DNA of 64,000 bases from Saussurea involucrata (lineage: Eukaryota; Streptophyta; Magnoliopsida; Asterales; Asteraceae), in the NCBI GenBank assembly GCA_033807775.1, contig CM066326.1:94590873-94654872 (forward strand), in the 5' to 3' direction. Of the stretch, positions 22,670 through 34,243 are shown piece after piece. Within the stretch, counting starts at the first letter, position 1, and each line of letters opens with the position of its first letter. The translations under genes were made by a program, and so were the position numbers. The notes beneath the pieces are model-generated. The model ran no database searches, had not been told where the DNA came from, and saw nothing but the letters and a program-made list of their open reading frames with translations.

Positions 22670-23590
22670 TGTTTGGGCAAAATTTCACAGGTCTCGACCA
22701 CGACCAAAGAAGGTAAGACGCATGTCATGAGTTATACCTTGTATTAAGATAAGGCCCCGACGAAGACCCAAAGAACCTCCGCCATCCCTCCTAAAAGGTA
22801 AGTCGAGAGTTCCTTACGACACTCGACCTCGACGTCGCCCGTTCCGCACGACCGTCGCATAAAACCGTACGACCTCGACCGACTAACGTGTTATACAACT
22901 GTTATATTTGTTTAAGTGTTTAATGCATGAGTCAAAGTCATTTATGGACAAACGGATAAAACCAAAGAAATCAGTTATGAACATCTAAACTCACATTGAA
23001 GACGACGACCGTTACAAACAATCTTCAAGGAACTTAAAGATTCAATTAAAGTCATCCGAAGACTATAATATCCCAGCTCAATCATCAGTTCAAGACACCT
23101 AATCAACACCGAATAACACAAAGAGAGATAGAACAAGAGCATCAAACAACAGAAGCAAACACAAACACTCGAAGAATATTCATTCGAAGCAAAGAGATCA
23201 TTCATAGAAGATCACTCTCGACGCAAGACTCTCGCTCTCGACAAACAGTTTATACACAGTTTTCACACACGACGTACACTGTTTTTACATTCAAAACACT
23301 TGTACTTTACATTTCGAAGTCTTTCCTTCATTTGTATTGTAATCTCTGTACGATCGACACCCGGAACACCAAGGATATCGCCCCTGATTGGCGACCATAG
23401 TGAAGCGGCGACATCCACTGTCGTCCGCAGGTTTTTTCCTCGTTGAGATTTTTTCCTGCGTCATCAAATCCTTTGTCTCATTTACATGTTTGTCTTTGTC
23501 GCACGCCTTTGTCGAAATATTCCTTTCTTTAGTTGTTAAAGTCCACATCGACCTAAAGTTGTCCCTTTGGTGCGATTTTTGGCATTAACA
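22670..23590 (+). repeat. Element B 3' LTR
   Basis: 921 bp, the same length as 3492-4412 with few substitutions; followed by the GAGAG target duplication and the continuation of A's gag frame. Confidence 0.95.
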
Positions 23591-23595
23591 GAGAG

Positions 23596-24843
23596 TGCAT
23601 GGCAGGTTCAAACTCATGCTACCGGTGTGGCTTGCCCGGTCACATGTCAAAGGATTGTCGCAGTGGGGGAAAATCTTGTTACGAATGTAGGGCTACTGGC
23701 CACATGCGTAATGATTGCCCACAATTGAAGAAAGGGGGATCAGTCCCATATGGTGAACGTCAGGGTGGGAAAGGAAATGACAAGGGAGCAGAACCGGTGC
23801 GTCCGAAGGGACGTGCGTTCCGCATGACTGCGGAAGAGGCGGAGGAAGTTCCTGATGTTGTGACAGGTACATTTCTAGTGAACTCTATGTGTGCCAAAGT
23901 GTTATTTGATTCGGGAGCAAATCGCTCTTTTGTATCACATGCTTTTATGAAATGTTTGGGGGTGAGGCCTAGACGTTTGGAGAGAGCACTAGAGGTGGAA
24001 ACTGCCAATGATAGTCGGGTGTACGTTAAGGAGGTGGTAGAGGATTGTGTCATAGATATAGAAGGGAGGTTGGTGTCTATGAAACTGTACCCCATGGAAA
24101 TGGGGGAGTTTGATGTAGTGTTGGGTATGGACTTGTTAGCCGCGAATGATGCGAATATCGTGTGCAACAAAAAGCTGATCAGGATTCAGTCGCCTGACGG
24201 GGATCCCATCGTGATTTATGGGAACCGCAGTGATAGAAAGAATAGCCTTATCTCTATGATCAGGGCTACTAAGTGCCTAAAGAAGGGGTGTCTTGGATTT
24301 TTGGCGTACGTGTTAGATGCCAAGAAAGAGAAGCGTGGGGTAGGTGATGTGCGAGTAGTAAATGAGTACCCATAAGTATTTTCGGATGACTTGACAAGTC
24401 TACCTCCGGATCGTCAGATCGAGTTCAGAATTGATTTGATGCCTGGAGCTGCACCAATTGCCCGCGCACCTTATAGGTTGGCGCCGTCTAAAATGAAGGA
24501 AATGATGACTCAGTTGCAGGAGTTGTTAGACAAGGGGTTCGTTAGACCAAGAACGTCTCCATGGGGAGCACCTGTGCTCTTCGTGAAGAAGAAGGACGGT
24601 ACTATGCGAATGTGCATAGACTACCGTGAACTCAACAAGGTCACGATCAAGAACAAGTACCCAATACCGAGGATTGACGACCTGTTCGATCAGTTGCAAA
24701 GAGCCAATTACTTCTCCAAGATAGACTTGAGGTTAGGTTATCACCAACTCAAGGTAAGGGAGGAGGATGTGCCGAAGACTGCTTTCAGAACCAGATACGG
24801 ACACTACGAATTCTTGGTGATGCCGTTCGGGCTAACCAACGCC
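23596..24843 (+). pseudogene. Element A gag zinc knuckles, protease, RT start
   Basis: Continues A's gag after the B insertion: two CCHC knuckles (CYRCGLPGHMSKDC; CYECRATGHMRNDC), protease with LFDSGANRSFVS and VLGMDLL, then TAA at 24373. The RT begins beyond the stop: RTSPWGAPVLFVKKKDG, CIDYRELNKVT, a FSKIDLRLGYHQ block (first catalytic Asp) and VMPFGLTNA. Cut at 24843 by element E and resumed at 31878. Confidence 0.92.
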
Positions 24844-25790
24844 TGTTAATGCCAAAAATCGCACCAAAAGGACAACTTAAGGTCGATGTGGACTTAATCA
24901 ACTAAAGAAAGAATCTTTCGACGAGACGTGCGACGAGGGAAAAAATAAACGAAACAAGGGATTTGATGACGCATGAAAAACCTCAATCGAGGAAAAAACC
25001 TGCGGACGACAGTGGGTGTCATCGCTGCACTATGGTCGCCAATCAGGGGCGACGTCCTTGGTACTGGCGTTGGTCGTACGATGATTACAATACAAATGAA
25101 AGAAATACTTCGAAATGTAAAGTACAAGTGTTTGTTGTGTGTGAATACAAAGTGTAAATAACTGTTGGTCGAAAGCTGCTGTCGTGCGTCGAGAGCGATA
25201 ACTTGAACTTTCCTTCGAGTGTTCTTGAGTCCGTTGTAGGATTCTGGACTTTAATACTTGATTTCCAGAGTTTGATTATTCTTCTTTGTGAACTTGGATG
25301 CTTTTCTATACTGTTCGGTAATATTCCATGATGATCGCTGATGTGTATTAGATGTTAACTAATGGATCCTTGGAATGAGGCTTTAGCTTGGCTTTTATAG
25401 TCTTCGTGCCATTAATTAGCTCCTTGAATGCTTTGATTAACGGCTACAACGGTCGGAAACGGTTGCCGGAGTGATTATCCATAATGCTCTTCGTCCGTTA
25501 CGACTACTTGCTGTTAATGGCTTTGACTCCTGCATTAAATACTTAACAAACGTAACAGACAAGGTTAACGTTAGCTTTGGTCGAAGGTGCAATGATCTTA
25601 CGCGATGGTCGTACGGGACGAGCGATGCTATGGTCGAGCGTCATGGGAGACGTACGACTTACCTTTTAAGGGAGACGACGGATGTTTTCTGGGTTCTTGT
25701 CGAGACCTTATCTTAATACAAGATTTGGATTATAACGTGCATCTTACCTGCTCTGGTCGTGGTCGTACGACGTGATTTTTTGCTCAAACA
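24844..25790 (-). repeat. Element E 3' LTR
   Basis: 947 bp; plus strand begins TGTTAATGCC and ends TGCTCAAACA. It matches 30921-31872 apart from scattered changes and a short replaced stretch near 24970-25025. Confidence 0.93.
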
Positions 25791-25806
25791 GTTTGCCCCC
25801 AAAATT
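25791..25806 (-). other. Element E polypurine tract
   Basis: Reverse complement reads TTTTGGGGGCAAAC, as before the 3' LTR of B. Confidence 0.75.
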
Positions 25807-25929
25807 TAAAAATTGAATGTCAAATTTAAGTTTTAAATTTTTCTTGTCGAATACTTGTGACCTGGGTTGAGGGACTTACTTGGTTGTCGTAGAACTAGAC
25901 TAGTCCGCTTCTAATTGAATGAGAAGTCG

Positions 25930-26090
25930 AAAGAGGAACGAGGTCACGACGTCATGCTGACGTACGATGATGCTTTCCAGCTGCCGAGGACAGGTGTCGA
26001 AGATCCGGGCGGGCATGCGAAAGGACGGGGATGCGCGGCGATCATCAAAGGGCTCGACCTGACATGATCGACTGCATAAATAAAGATTAC
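25930..26090 (+). promoter_or_regulatory. Putative promoter of antisense gene (E)
   Basis: ACGACGTCAT (one base off the B palindrome) near 25945 and CATAAATAAAG near 26078 match the arrangement upstream of the antisense gene in B. The ATG follows at 26287. Confidence 0.35.
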
Positions 26091-26286
26091 GATGGATCCT
26101 TTCTTGGCGATTTCCGCTCGATTAAAACTTGCAAAAATCTTTGACCTAATTTAAGTTTTTCTGAGATCACATAAGATACGACCCTCCAGTTTGCGTATGC
26201 GTCGCAAGTCTATCGCTAGAAAGCCTAGAAAAAACTGGGATATCTGGGGCCTTTCAGAAGTGCAAATCAATTTAACGGGACTGGCA

Positions 26287-28351
26287 ATGTCGACAGAGCC
26301 TAGAAGCACCATTAAAAACGAAGAAGGTTGGCTAGGTTCGACCGGAAATGTGCCCCGAGGGGTACGTTGTTATATACGAATACCCGTTCAAGATAGGCTT
26401 TCACTGGCCATATTCGCCTTTAGTCAAAGAGTTCATGTGTGAATTTGTTCTTTCGCCGGGGCAATTGATGCCCCAGTTCTGGCGAGTTATCTGGATCATC
26501 GAACGACTCACCTCCAACTAGAATCCACCGATGAATGTGAGGGACCTTCTGACGGCGTATAAGGTCAAGAATGACCTGTACCGTCGCTATAGTTTGTTTT
26601 CAAGGTTCAAGGGTGATCGTACCCTGGTTTTAAATACCGCGGTCAACGACCGTGGATGGAAGAAGAGGTACGTATTCGTACGGGTGTCGACGCTGGACAC
26701 TGATAGTGACTGGATTAGGGAGGGTTGGAATATGACAGGTGAGCCTTTGATTGTACGTTTTCGTGTTATTTTGTTGCTCGATTGTTTTTTCGACTGATCT
26801 TCTTTTTTATGCGTAGATATTGATTTCGATAAGGTAGAGCCGGATGATGCTTCTCGAGCTAAGATCGAAAAGTTCTTGGAATTTAGTACTGAAGACCGGT
26901 CGTACGTCACGCGTCATTTGATAGACGAAGATGATGACACTGTTTTCTTGGGCGACAAAGTGAGGCTGGGTCGAGAGGAGAAAGAAGAGGAGGAGGACTC
27001 TGAGAAGACTGAGGAGGAAGAGAAGAGTGAAGAACCAGAGGTAGAGATAATTGGTAAGTATTTTTTTTTGTCTTCTTTTTGCTTGACCTGGTCTTTCTCT
27101 GTTCTGAATCGTCTAATTTCTTTCTTTTACCGTACAGGTGAATCTCAAGCGCAGGCGACATCTTCTGTTGCTAGGAAGATGGCCCAAGTCGAACTAGCTC
27201 GCGAGGCGAGTGAGAAGGACGTTTCGACAACTGGGTCGGGAGTCCTGAAGAGAAAAGAGGTCTCGATAGCCGGGTCGGGCCTCTTAAAGAGGACAAAGGT
27301 ATCTGTTCTGAGGGAACCGTCTTTGAAGACGGGTAACCCATTGAGGGTTGCCTTGTCCAGGAAGGCGAAGGCGTCGGTTGCATTTGACACGACCGGCGCA
27401 AAATCTGTGGATACTGCGCAACTGGCGACGATGTCTCCCGTCGTCCTATCTGGCCCTTCATCGGCCGACAGGGGCAAAGGCGCGCAGAAGGGACCTGTGG
27501 GGGAAACGACGGTCAACTTTACATTGCCGTCGGGTTTTCTGGACGACAATGTCTTGGACGAGACGAAGTTGTTCCCCCATTTGGAAAAATACTTGCTTCC
27601 GTCTTTCAGGGAGCATTTTGACGGGTTTTCTTTTGAGAAGAAAGAGCTCCATGCAGCTGGTCTCTTATTCTTGGTAAGTCTTTCTTTCAAGACTTGTCGT
27701 TGTCGTTGCCGTTGTCGTTGTCGTTGTTTACTAAATGTCGCTCATATTATGATTCTTCAGGCGTTCCAAGCTTCCCTGGCATTGCAGGCCGAAACGTCGA
27801 ATATAGAGGTTTTAACGGCTTCTGTTACCAAAGATGAAGATGCAGCGTTAGCTAAAGAGAAAACTGCTTTGGAGCATGAAGAAGCGATGTCGGTGCGCCT
27901 TGACCATGCTCTGGAAGAATTAGATACCCTCGGTCATACAAGAGACGAGATAAACTCGCGTTTGAAGGAGTCCCTGACTTTGATGCGCGACCAGAAAGAG
28001 GAGTTGGAGGGGATGAAGGAATCCGTAACCGCAAAGAGGAAGGAAGTTGAGGGAATCAAGGCTAAGATGATAAATTTGAAGAAGGTGCCTGATGAGTTGA
28101 AGGACGAAAATAAGTCTTTCTTTTCTTATGCTCGACTTACTGCGCGTGCGGCAGTTATGCGTCGTCACCTGCAGGGCAAGGATCCTTTGGCTTTAGCGTC
28201 AGATGAGCTGCGTCTCTTTTATGAGAGAGTCGGGACCGAGAGAGATCTCGACTTGGATGACGAGAAGGAGGTCGAAGAGGAGGTGGCTAGCGAGGGTTTT
28301 CAGGATGAGGTATCGGACAAGGTTGTGATCGATGCTTCTCCACAACCTTAG
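26287..28351 (+). pseudogene. Spliced antisense gene of element E (PF04195-like)
   Basis: Starts MSTEPRS at 26287; exon 1 runs to 26738 but has a frameshift between 26287 and 26350 and a TAG at 26519. Introns 26739-26816, 27054-27137 and 27674-27760 are GT-AG with matching phases (1, 1, 0). Exon 1 holds CPEGY and PGQLMPQFWRV (plant 'putative gypsy type transposon' domain); exon 2 is acidic (Glu-rich); exon 3 basic and Ser/Thr-rich; exon 4 is a long coiled coil (about 27830-28100) ending with RLTARAAVMRRHL and an acidic tail. The last intron has a GTCGTT repeat. Function unknown; annotators often call such proteins transposase-like. Confidence 0.8.
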
Positions 28352-28731
28352 AAAAAATGTATTTGTTTGTTTGTGATGCTCGACCGTTAGTGGTCGATTA
28401 TGTACTCGATGGTTTATATAATGAACGCAACTTTTGTTTGAACTTTATGCTTTATCCAAACCATGTTTAATTGTGAATTTGAACATAGGACACATAGGAA
28501 ATCATGCGACCGAGGCATACATTGTAATACGATGAGTAAAACAAATATGTGAACACGTGATTAAAGCATTTTCTAAGGTAAGAGACTTAGGGGTAAAATC
28601 GTTTAGACTCTGCGATCGTACGATTAGATCGTATAATGAGTTTGTATCGTATGCCCTTGTGGAGAAATGATCAAGTTAGAGACCTGATCGTGTATGTCGT
28701 GAGACCCTGCGATAAAATGATGTCGAGGGTT

Positions 28732-28898
28732 GGTCATTGGCTAACCAACGACCCTCCGATGCTTAAGTCAGTAGCTGTTTGTGAGAAAAATTTGTATGGA
28801 AAAGAGTTAGAAATCATACCTTTCTCCTTCATGGGGTATTGTCCCCCTGTCATTTATCATCCTATTCTTTTTGGAAAGAAAGATAGGTTTTAAATGAT
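28732..28898 (-). other. Twin hairpins between convergent genes of element E
   Basis: Plus strand 28732-28753: GGTCATTGG, loop CTAA, CCAACGACC (one A-C step here, a G-U pair in the sense RNA). Second: 28849-28898, GTCATTTA pairing imperfectly with TAGGTTTTAAATGA, next to a GGGGGACAATA purine tract on the minus strand. Counterparts at 10899 and 15396. Confidence 0.7.
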
Positions 28899-28989
28899 AG
28901 GACGACACGACGTTCCGATGAGATACAATCTGTGATTGATCATGTCGTCGTACGTCAGGGCACCATAGCTACGTTTCGACTCATTCTCG

Positions 28990-30818
28990 ATCTTCAGGGT
29001 TCCCAATGGCGTAGGGGATTTTAATTGATAACTTTTGCGTGCTCGGGAGTCGACGGTCGATGGCTGTTAACTGGAACAACGACACCGTCGATGATATCCT
29101 TGAGATTTCCTTTCGGGAAATGATATGCTAGTTCCTTCTTTAATGCGATACAGTCGTCTGTCGCATGACCGTGATCAGCATGGAAGTCACACCACTTTGA
29201 TTTGTCTTTTTTAGCATCGTCCAGGTCGGACTTCTTTGGCCATCGAATGGTCGCTTGGGAACTTTTTCAGAGCTTCGACTAGGTCCTTAGCGGTCCCTTT
29301 GAATTTGTAAGAGGAGATCTTGGGGTACACGGGGAATTTAGTCGCGGTTTTGGCTTCCGCCTTCGTCTTGAAACGAACATTTGAAATTTGACGCGCTGGC
29401 TCTATTCTGGATATGGCTTTCGGCTTGAATTCTGGCTTTCTGACGCCTAACGACTTCCTGTTGTCAATGTGCTTGCGACGAAAGGCGGCATCATCTTCGA
29501 CCCTCATATATGCTAAGGTTCGAGCTCGGACGTCTTCGAAAGTCTCTGGGGGATACTTGGTCAGATCAATATATAGTCCTGAACTATCGTCCAAACCACG
29601 CTTATAAGCTTCGATCGCAGTTTTTATGTCACAATTGCAGATACTGATCATTTCGGCATTGAATCTATTGAAATAACTTCGAATAGACTCATTGGTCTTC
29701 TGCACGACATAGTATAGATCACTAGTCTGCTTTTCCATCTTACGACTGCTGGTGAATTGCCGGGAGAATTGGTTGACCAATTCGGCGAACGACCCGATAG
29801 ATTTAGGTTTGAGATTGATCAACCACTGGAGAGCTGGACCGGTGAGAGTCGCCCCGAAACTCTTGCACATGCATACTTCCTGGTACATATGTGGAATCGA
29901 GATTGTCCACATGAGCTGCTTATACTGCGCGACATGCTCGGTTGGATCGGTCACACCCGAATACTTGGGAGTGAAGGCAGGAATGTTATACTTCTTTGGG
30001 ACCTCAACGGTGGCGATCTCGTCGATGAAGGGCGACGCCTGATACCCCGAGCGAGGCTCGACGTCGACAGGCACAGCTGCCCCAGGCAACTTGGCGAGTA
30101 AGGATAGGACACGCTCATTTTGGTCTTCTAACATCTTCAAACGCTGGGCGACGGGATCGTTAAGATCAGGATTTGCCCTTGTCGAGGGATTGGTCCTTGG
30201 ACTAGTGCCATTACCATGCGACGAACCATTGGTGTCGCCGTTGAACGGGACAAAATATGGCTGCGACCCATAGTGGAATTGCTGCGGTCCATTCTGAAAC
30301 GGCTGCGATCCTTGCTGGAAAGGCTGCGATCCACCGTGGAGTGGCTGAGATCCACCTTGAGGTCCATTCCGAAATGGCTGCTGAAATGGTTGCGACCCAT
30401 GCTGGAAAGGCTGCAACCCTTGTAATGGCTGAGACCCATTATTCACGGGTGGTGGCCTTATGTGCTGAGGAGGAACTGTCCCAAACTGAGGATTTGGGTT
30501 TAACGGCCCTGGCTGTTGATTCTGCATGAACGGGCCTGGATGCTGATTCTGCGCGGATGAACCTAGATTCGAGACAAATGGTCTAGGGCCATTCTGGTCG
30601 AACGATCTTGGAATTGGGTTCTGGTCGAACGATCATGGAATTGGGTTCTGCACGAACGGCCTAGGACCATTTTGAGGCCCAAGAGGATTTCTTAACCGCG
30701 CGATCTCCTCAGCTGCTCTGCGATTCTGCTCTGCCATCGCATTGAGCTGATTCCTGGCGACTTCGAGCTCCTGATACATCTGAGCAACAGCTCGCTGCGG
30801 ATTTCCAGGGGCTGCCAT
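28990..30818 (-). pseudogene. Element E gag, protease deleted
   Basis: Start MAAPGNPQ at 30818. An early TGA near 30633 lies in a ~28 bp tandem duplication. The frame from 30527 holds the Gln/Pro-rich linker, capsid motifs (ALQWLINLKPKSIGSF; SYFNRFNAE) and ends near 29211 after a frameshift. The CDFHADHGH zinc-like segment (about 29190) follows, and then sequence jumps near 29030 directly to the last codons normally after protease. About 450 bp including the VDGGSSAN site is missing compared with B. Confidence 0.88.
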
Positions 30819-30900
30819 TGTTCCTGCAATAGAGAGCAGAAAAAACTCCAAGAAACTGTTAGTAGGGTGCACGTTCGTCGAGGATTTTCTCTAGATGTAG

Positions 30901-30917
30901 TCCCACGGATAGCGCCA
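30901..30917 (-). other. Element E primer-binding site
   Basis: Reverse complement TGGCGCTATCCGTGGGA, one base different from B's site; three bases inside the 5' LTR edge. Confidence 0.78.
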
Positions 30918-30920
30918 AAC

Positions 30921-31872
30921 TGTTAATGCCAAAAATCGCACCAAAGGGACAACTTAAGGTCGATGTGGACTTAATCAACTAAAGAAATAATCTTTCGACG
31001 AGACGTGCGACGAGGGAAAAAATAAACAAAACAAGGGATTTGATGACGATGGAAAAACTTCAATCGAGAAAATACTTGGTACTGGCGTCCTTGGTGGGTG
31101 TCGTCGCTGCACTATGGTCGCCAATCAGGGGCGACGTCCTTGGTACTGGCGTCGGTCGTACGATGATTACAATACAAATGAAGGAAATACTTCGAAATGT
31201 AAAGTACAAGTGTTTGTTGTGTGTGAATACAAAGTGTAAATAACTGTTGGTCGAAAGCTGCTGTCGTGCGTCGAGAGCGATAACTTGAACTTTCCTTCGA
31301 GTGTTCTTGAGTCCGTTGTAGGATTCTGGACTTTAATACTTGATTTCTAGAGTTTGATTATTCTTCTTTGTGAACTTGGATGCTTTTCTATACTATTCGG
31401 TAATATTCCATGATGATCGTTGATGTGTATTGGATGTTAACTGATGGATCCTTGGAATGAGGCTTTAGCTTGGCTTTTATAGTCTTCGTGCCATTAATTA
31501 GCTCCTTGAATGCTTTGATTAACGGCTACAACGGTCGGAAACGGTTGCCGGAGTGATTATCCATAATGCTCTTCGTCCGTTACGACTACTTGCTGTTAAT
31601 GGCTTTGACTCCTGCATTAAATACTTAACAAACGTAACAGACAAGGTTAACGTTAGCTTTGGTCGAAGGTGCAATGATCTTACGCGATGGTCGTACGGAA
31701 CGGGCGATGCTATGGTCGAGCGTCATGGGAGACGTACGACTTACCTTTTAAGGGAGACGACGGATGTTTTCTGGGTTCTTGTCGAGACCTTATCTTAATA
31801 CAAGATTTGGATTATAACGTGCGTCTTACCTGCTCTGGTCGTGGTCGTACGATGTGATTTTTTGCCCAAACA
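30921..31872 (-). repeat. Element E 5' LTR
   Basis: 952 bp partner of 24844-25790. It carries a short patch at 31070-31097 copied from about 60 bp downstream (CTTGGTACTGGCGTCCTTGG). Confidence 0.93.
31474..31481 (-). promoter_or_regulatory. TATA box of element E 5' LTR
   Basis: Minus-strand TATAAAAG at the same place as in B and C. Confidence 0.6.
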
Positions 31873-31877
31873 ACGCC

Positions 31878-34202
31878 CCGGCAGCATTCATGGACCTAAT
31901 GAATAGGGTGTGCAAACCTTATCTAGACAAGTTTGTGATAGTGTTCATAGATGATATCCTGATATTTTCAAGGTCGGAAGAGGAACACGAAAGCCACCTT
32001 CGAACAATTCTCGAACTACTAAAGCAAGAGAAGCTGTATGCGAAGTTTTCTAAGTATGAGTTTTGGCTAAGAGAGGTGCAGTTTCTCGGACACGTGGTGT
32101 CTGAAAAAGGAATCATGGTAGACCCGTCTAAGATCGAAGCCATCCGAGACTGGGAGCAGCCTAAGAACCCGTCAGAAGCGCGGAGTTTCCTCGGACTGGC
32201 AGGTTACTATAGAAAGTTCATAAAGGACTTTTCGCGTTTCGCCACGCCACTAACGTCTTTAACCAAGAAGAATGTCAAGTTCGTCTGGTCAGAGAAGCAA
32301 GAGGAAGCTTTTCAAAGACTGAAAGATATGCTGAGCAGCGCTCCGGTGTTGTCGTTACCGGACGGTTCTGATAATTTCGTGGTTTTTAGTGACGCATCAA
32401 AGCTCGGCTTGGGTTGCGTACTCATGCAACGAGGAAAGGTGATCGCGTATGCCTCACGACAATTAAAGGATCACGAAGTTTGATACCCCACTCACGATTT
32501 AGAATTGGCGGCAGTGGTTTTCCCTCTGAAGATTTGGCGACATTACCTTTACGGGACGAAGTGCCAGATCTTTACGGACCACAAGAGCTTATGTCATCTC
32601 TTCGACCAAAAAGAGTTGAATATGCGCCAAAGAAGATGGATTGAGCTATTGACCGACTACGACTGTAAGATCGAATATCATCCGGGTAAGGCGAAGGTAG
32701 TGGCAGACGCTTTGAGCCGTAAGGAACGAAGTGAAACCCCCAGTATCGTGGCCATGAGGGCCGAGGTAACGTTCAATTTGATTGACGAGTTAAAGAAATG
32801 TCAAGAGGAGGCGTTCGGAGAGGAAAATCTCAAAAAGGAAAGAATGGTTGGACAAATGTCCTCACTAGTGGAAGATAGTCGAGGGGTGAAGTGTCTTATG
32901 GGGATAATCTGGGTCCCAAAACTCGGGGAGCTCAGGAAGATGATTTTAGAGGAAGCCCACAAATCTAAGTACACGATTCACCCTGGGACTAACAAGATGT
33001 ATGGAGATCTACGTCGAGATTATTGGTGGCCTGGGATGAAGAAAGATATAGCTCATCTCGTAGAGACCTGTATGACGTGTTCGCGTGTAAAGATCGAGCA
33101 TCAAAGACCGTATAGGAAGCTTCAGTCATTAGAGATACTAATGTGGAAGTGGGACCAGATCACGATGGATTTCATGACCCATTTACCTAGAACTCCGAAG
33201 GGTTATGACGCCATTTGGGTAATCGTGGATCGACTCACGAAGTCGGCACACTTCTTACCTATACGAGAGTCTTACTCGTTGGAGCAGTTAGCAAAGTTGT
33301 ACATCGACGAGATCGTAACCCGTCACGGTGTGCCTTCGTCGATTATATCTGACCGGGATAGCAGGTTTACCTCCACGTTTTGGAGGAGTTTCCAAAGAGA
33401 AAGGGGATCGCAGATCAAGATGAGTACCGCTTATCATCCTCAGACCGACGGTCAGAGTGAGCGGACGATCCAAACGTTGGAGGATATGTTGAGAGCATAT
33501 GCTTTAGATTTCCAAGGCTCTTGGGAGAAGCACCTATCGTTGATCGAGTTCGCTTAAAATAATAGCTATCACTCGAGCATCAAGGCAGCGCCGTTTGAGG
33601 CACTCTATGGTCGGAAATGTCGGACGCCTTTGTGTTGGAACGAGGTCGGAGAAAGACAGTTAGCCGGGCTAGAGTTAGTGCAACTAACTTCGGACAAGAT
33701 AGTTCAAGTGCGTGAAAGACTGAAGGTCGCTCGCGACCGACAGAAGAGTTATGCGGATAAGAGACGAAAAGACATAGAATTCCAAGTCGGAGACCATGTT
33801 TTGTTAAAGGTGTCTCCTTGGAAGGGAGTGGTACGATTTGGAAAACGTGGGAAGCTAAGTCTACGTTACATCGGGCCATTCGAGATTACGGAACGTATTG
33901 GAGAAGTGGCGTATAGGTTGGACCTACCGAAAGAATTGCGCAGCATCCACAATGCGTTCCATGTGTCCAACTTGAGGAAATGTCTAGCCGACGTAACCAA
34001 AGCGGTGCCGTTGAATGAGATAAAGGTGGATGAGAAATTGAGTTTTGTAGAGGAACCCGAAGCAATCACGGATGGTAAGGTAAGAAACTCACGGAACAAG
34101 GAGACTAAGCTGGTTAAGGTACAATGGCGACACCACAAGGGTCCAGAGGCGACCTGGGAGTTGGAGTCGGAGATGAAAGTGAGATACCCGCACCTCTTCT
34201 GA
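31878..34202 (+). pseudogene. Element A RT-RNase H-integrase-chromodomain
   Basis: Continues the RT after E: VIVFIDDILIFS (catalytic D-D), FLGHVVS and AGYYRKF. RNase H: VVFSDASKLGLGCVLMQ, TDHKSL and ADALSRK. Integrase: HPGTNKMYGDL and CMTCSR zinc binding, then MDFMTHLP, SDRDSRF and HPQTDGQSERT (D, D, E). C-terminus: VLLKVSPWKG, HVSNLRKC and chromodomain-like VQWRHHKGPEATWE. Stops: TGA at 32481 and TAA at 33555 (Tyr in D). Otherwise open to TGA at 34200-34202, so recently lost. Confidence 0.93.
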
Positions 34203-34204
34203 TA

Positions 34205-34243
34205 AGGAATTCCGGGGACGGAATTCTTTTAAGGGGGAAGTGT
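34205..34243 (+). other. Element A palindrome and polypurine tract
   Basis: GGAATTCCGGGGACGGAATT then CTTTTAAGGGGGAAG just before the 3' LTR. The same palindrome plus purine tract precedes the LTR of D (18132-18164) and, reversed, of I (60346-60387). Confidence 0.75.

Larger units (their letters stand above)
3492..23590 (+). mobile_element. Element B: gag-protease LTR element in A's gag
   Basis: Two 921 bp LTRs (3492-4412 and 22670-23590) start TGTTTGGGC and end GCATTAACA, with the 5 bp target duplication GAGAG at 3487-3491 and 23591-23595. The internal part carries a TGGCGCC-type primer site, a Tat-like gag-protease, conserved hairpins, an antisense gene and a polypurine tract. It holds a hAT transposon (4881-8816), sister element C (from 11817) and composite D (16434-21480). 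No RT or integrase of its own is seen. Removing it restores A's gag frame exactly. Confidence 0.93.
24844..31872 (-). mobile_element. Element E: complete gag + antisense-gene element
   Basis: 7029 bp in the opposite orientation to A, with LTRs at 30921-31872 (5') and 24844-25790 (3') and the target duplication ACGCC at 24839-24843 and 31873-31877. It has the family's primer site, gag, hairpins, antisense gene and polypurine tract but no RT, RNase H or integrase. Both ends are intact, so the lack of pol is a property of the family, not of truncation. Its protease is deleted. Confidence 0.93.

Noticed and set aside
24973..25161. Small ORFs in the LTRs of B, C and E (for example 62-85 codons)
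   Set aside because: Conserved only because the LTRs are homologous; frames are not maintained between copies.
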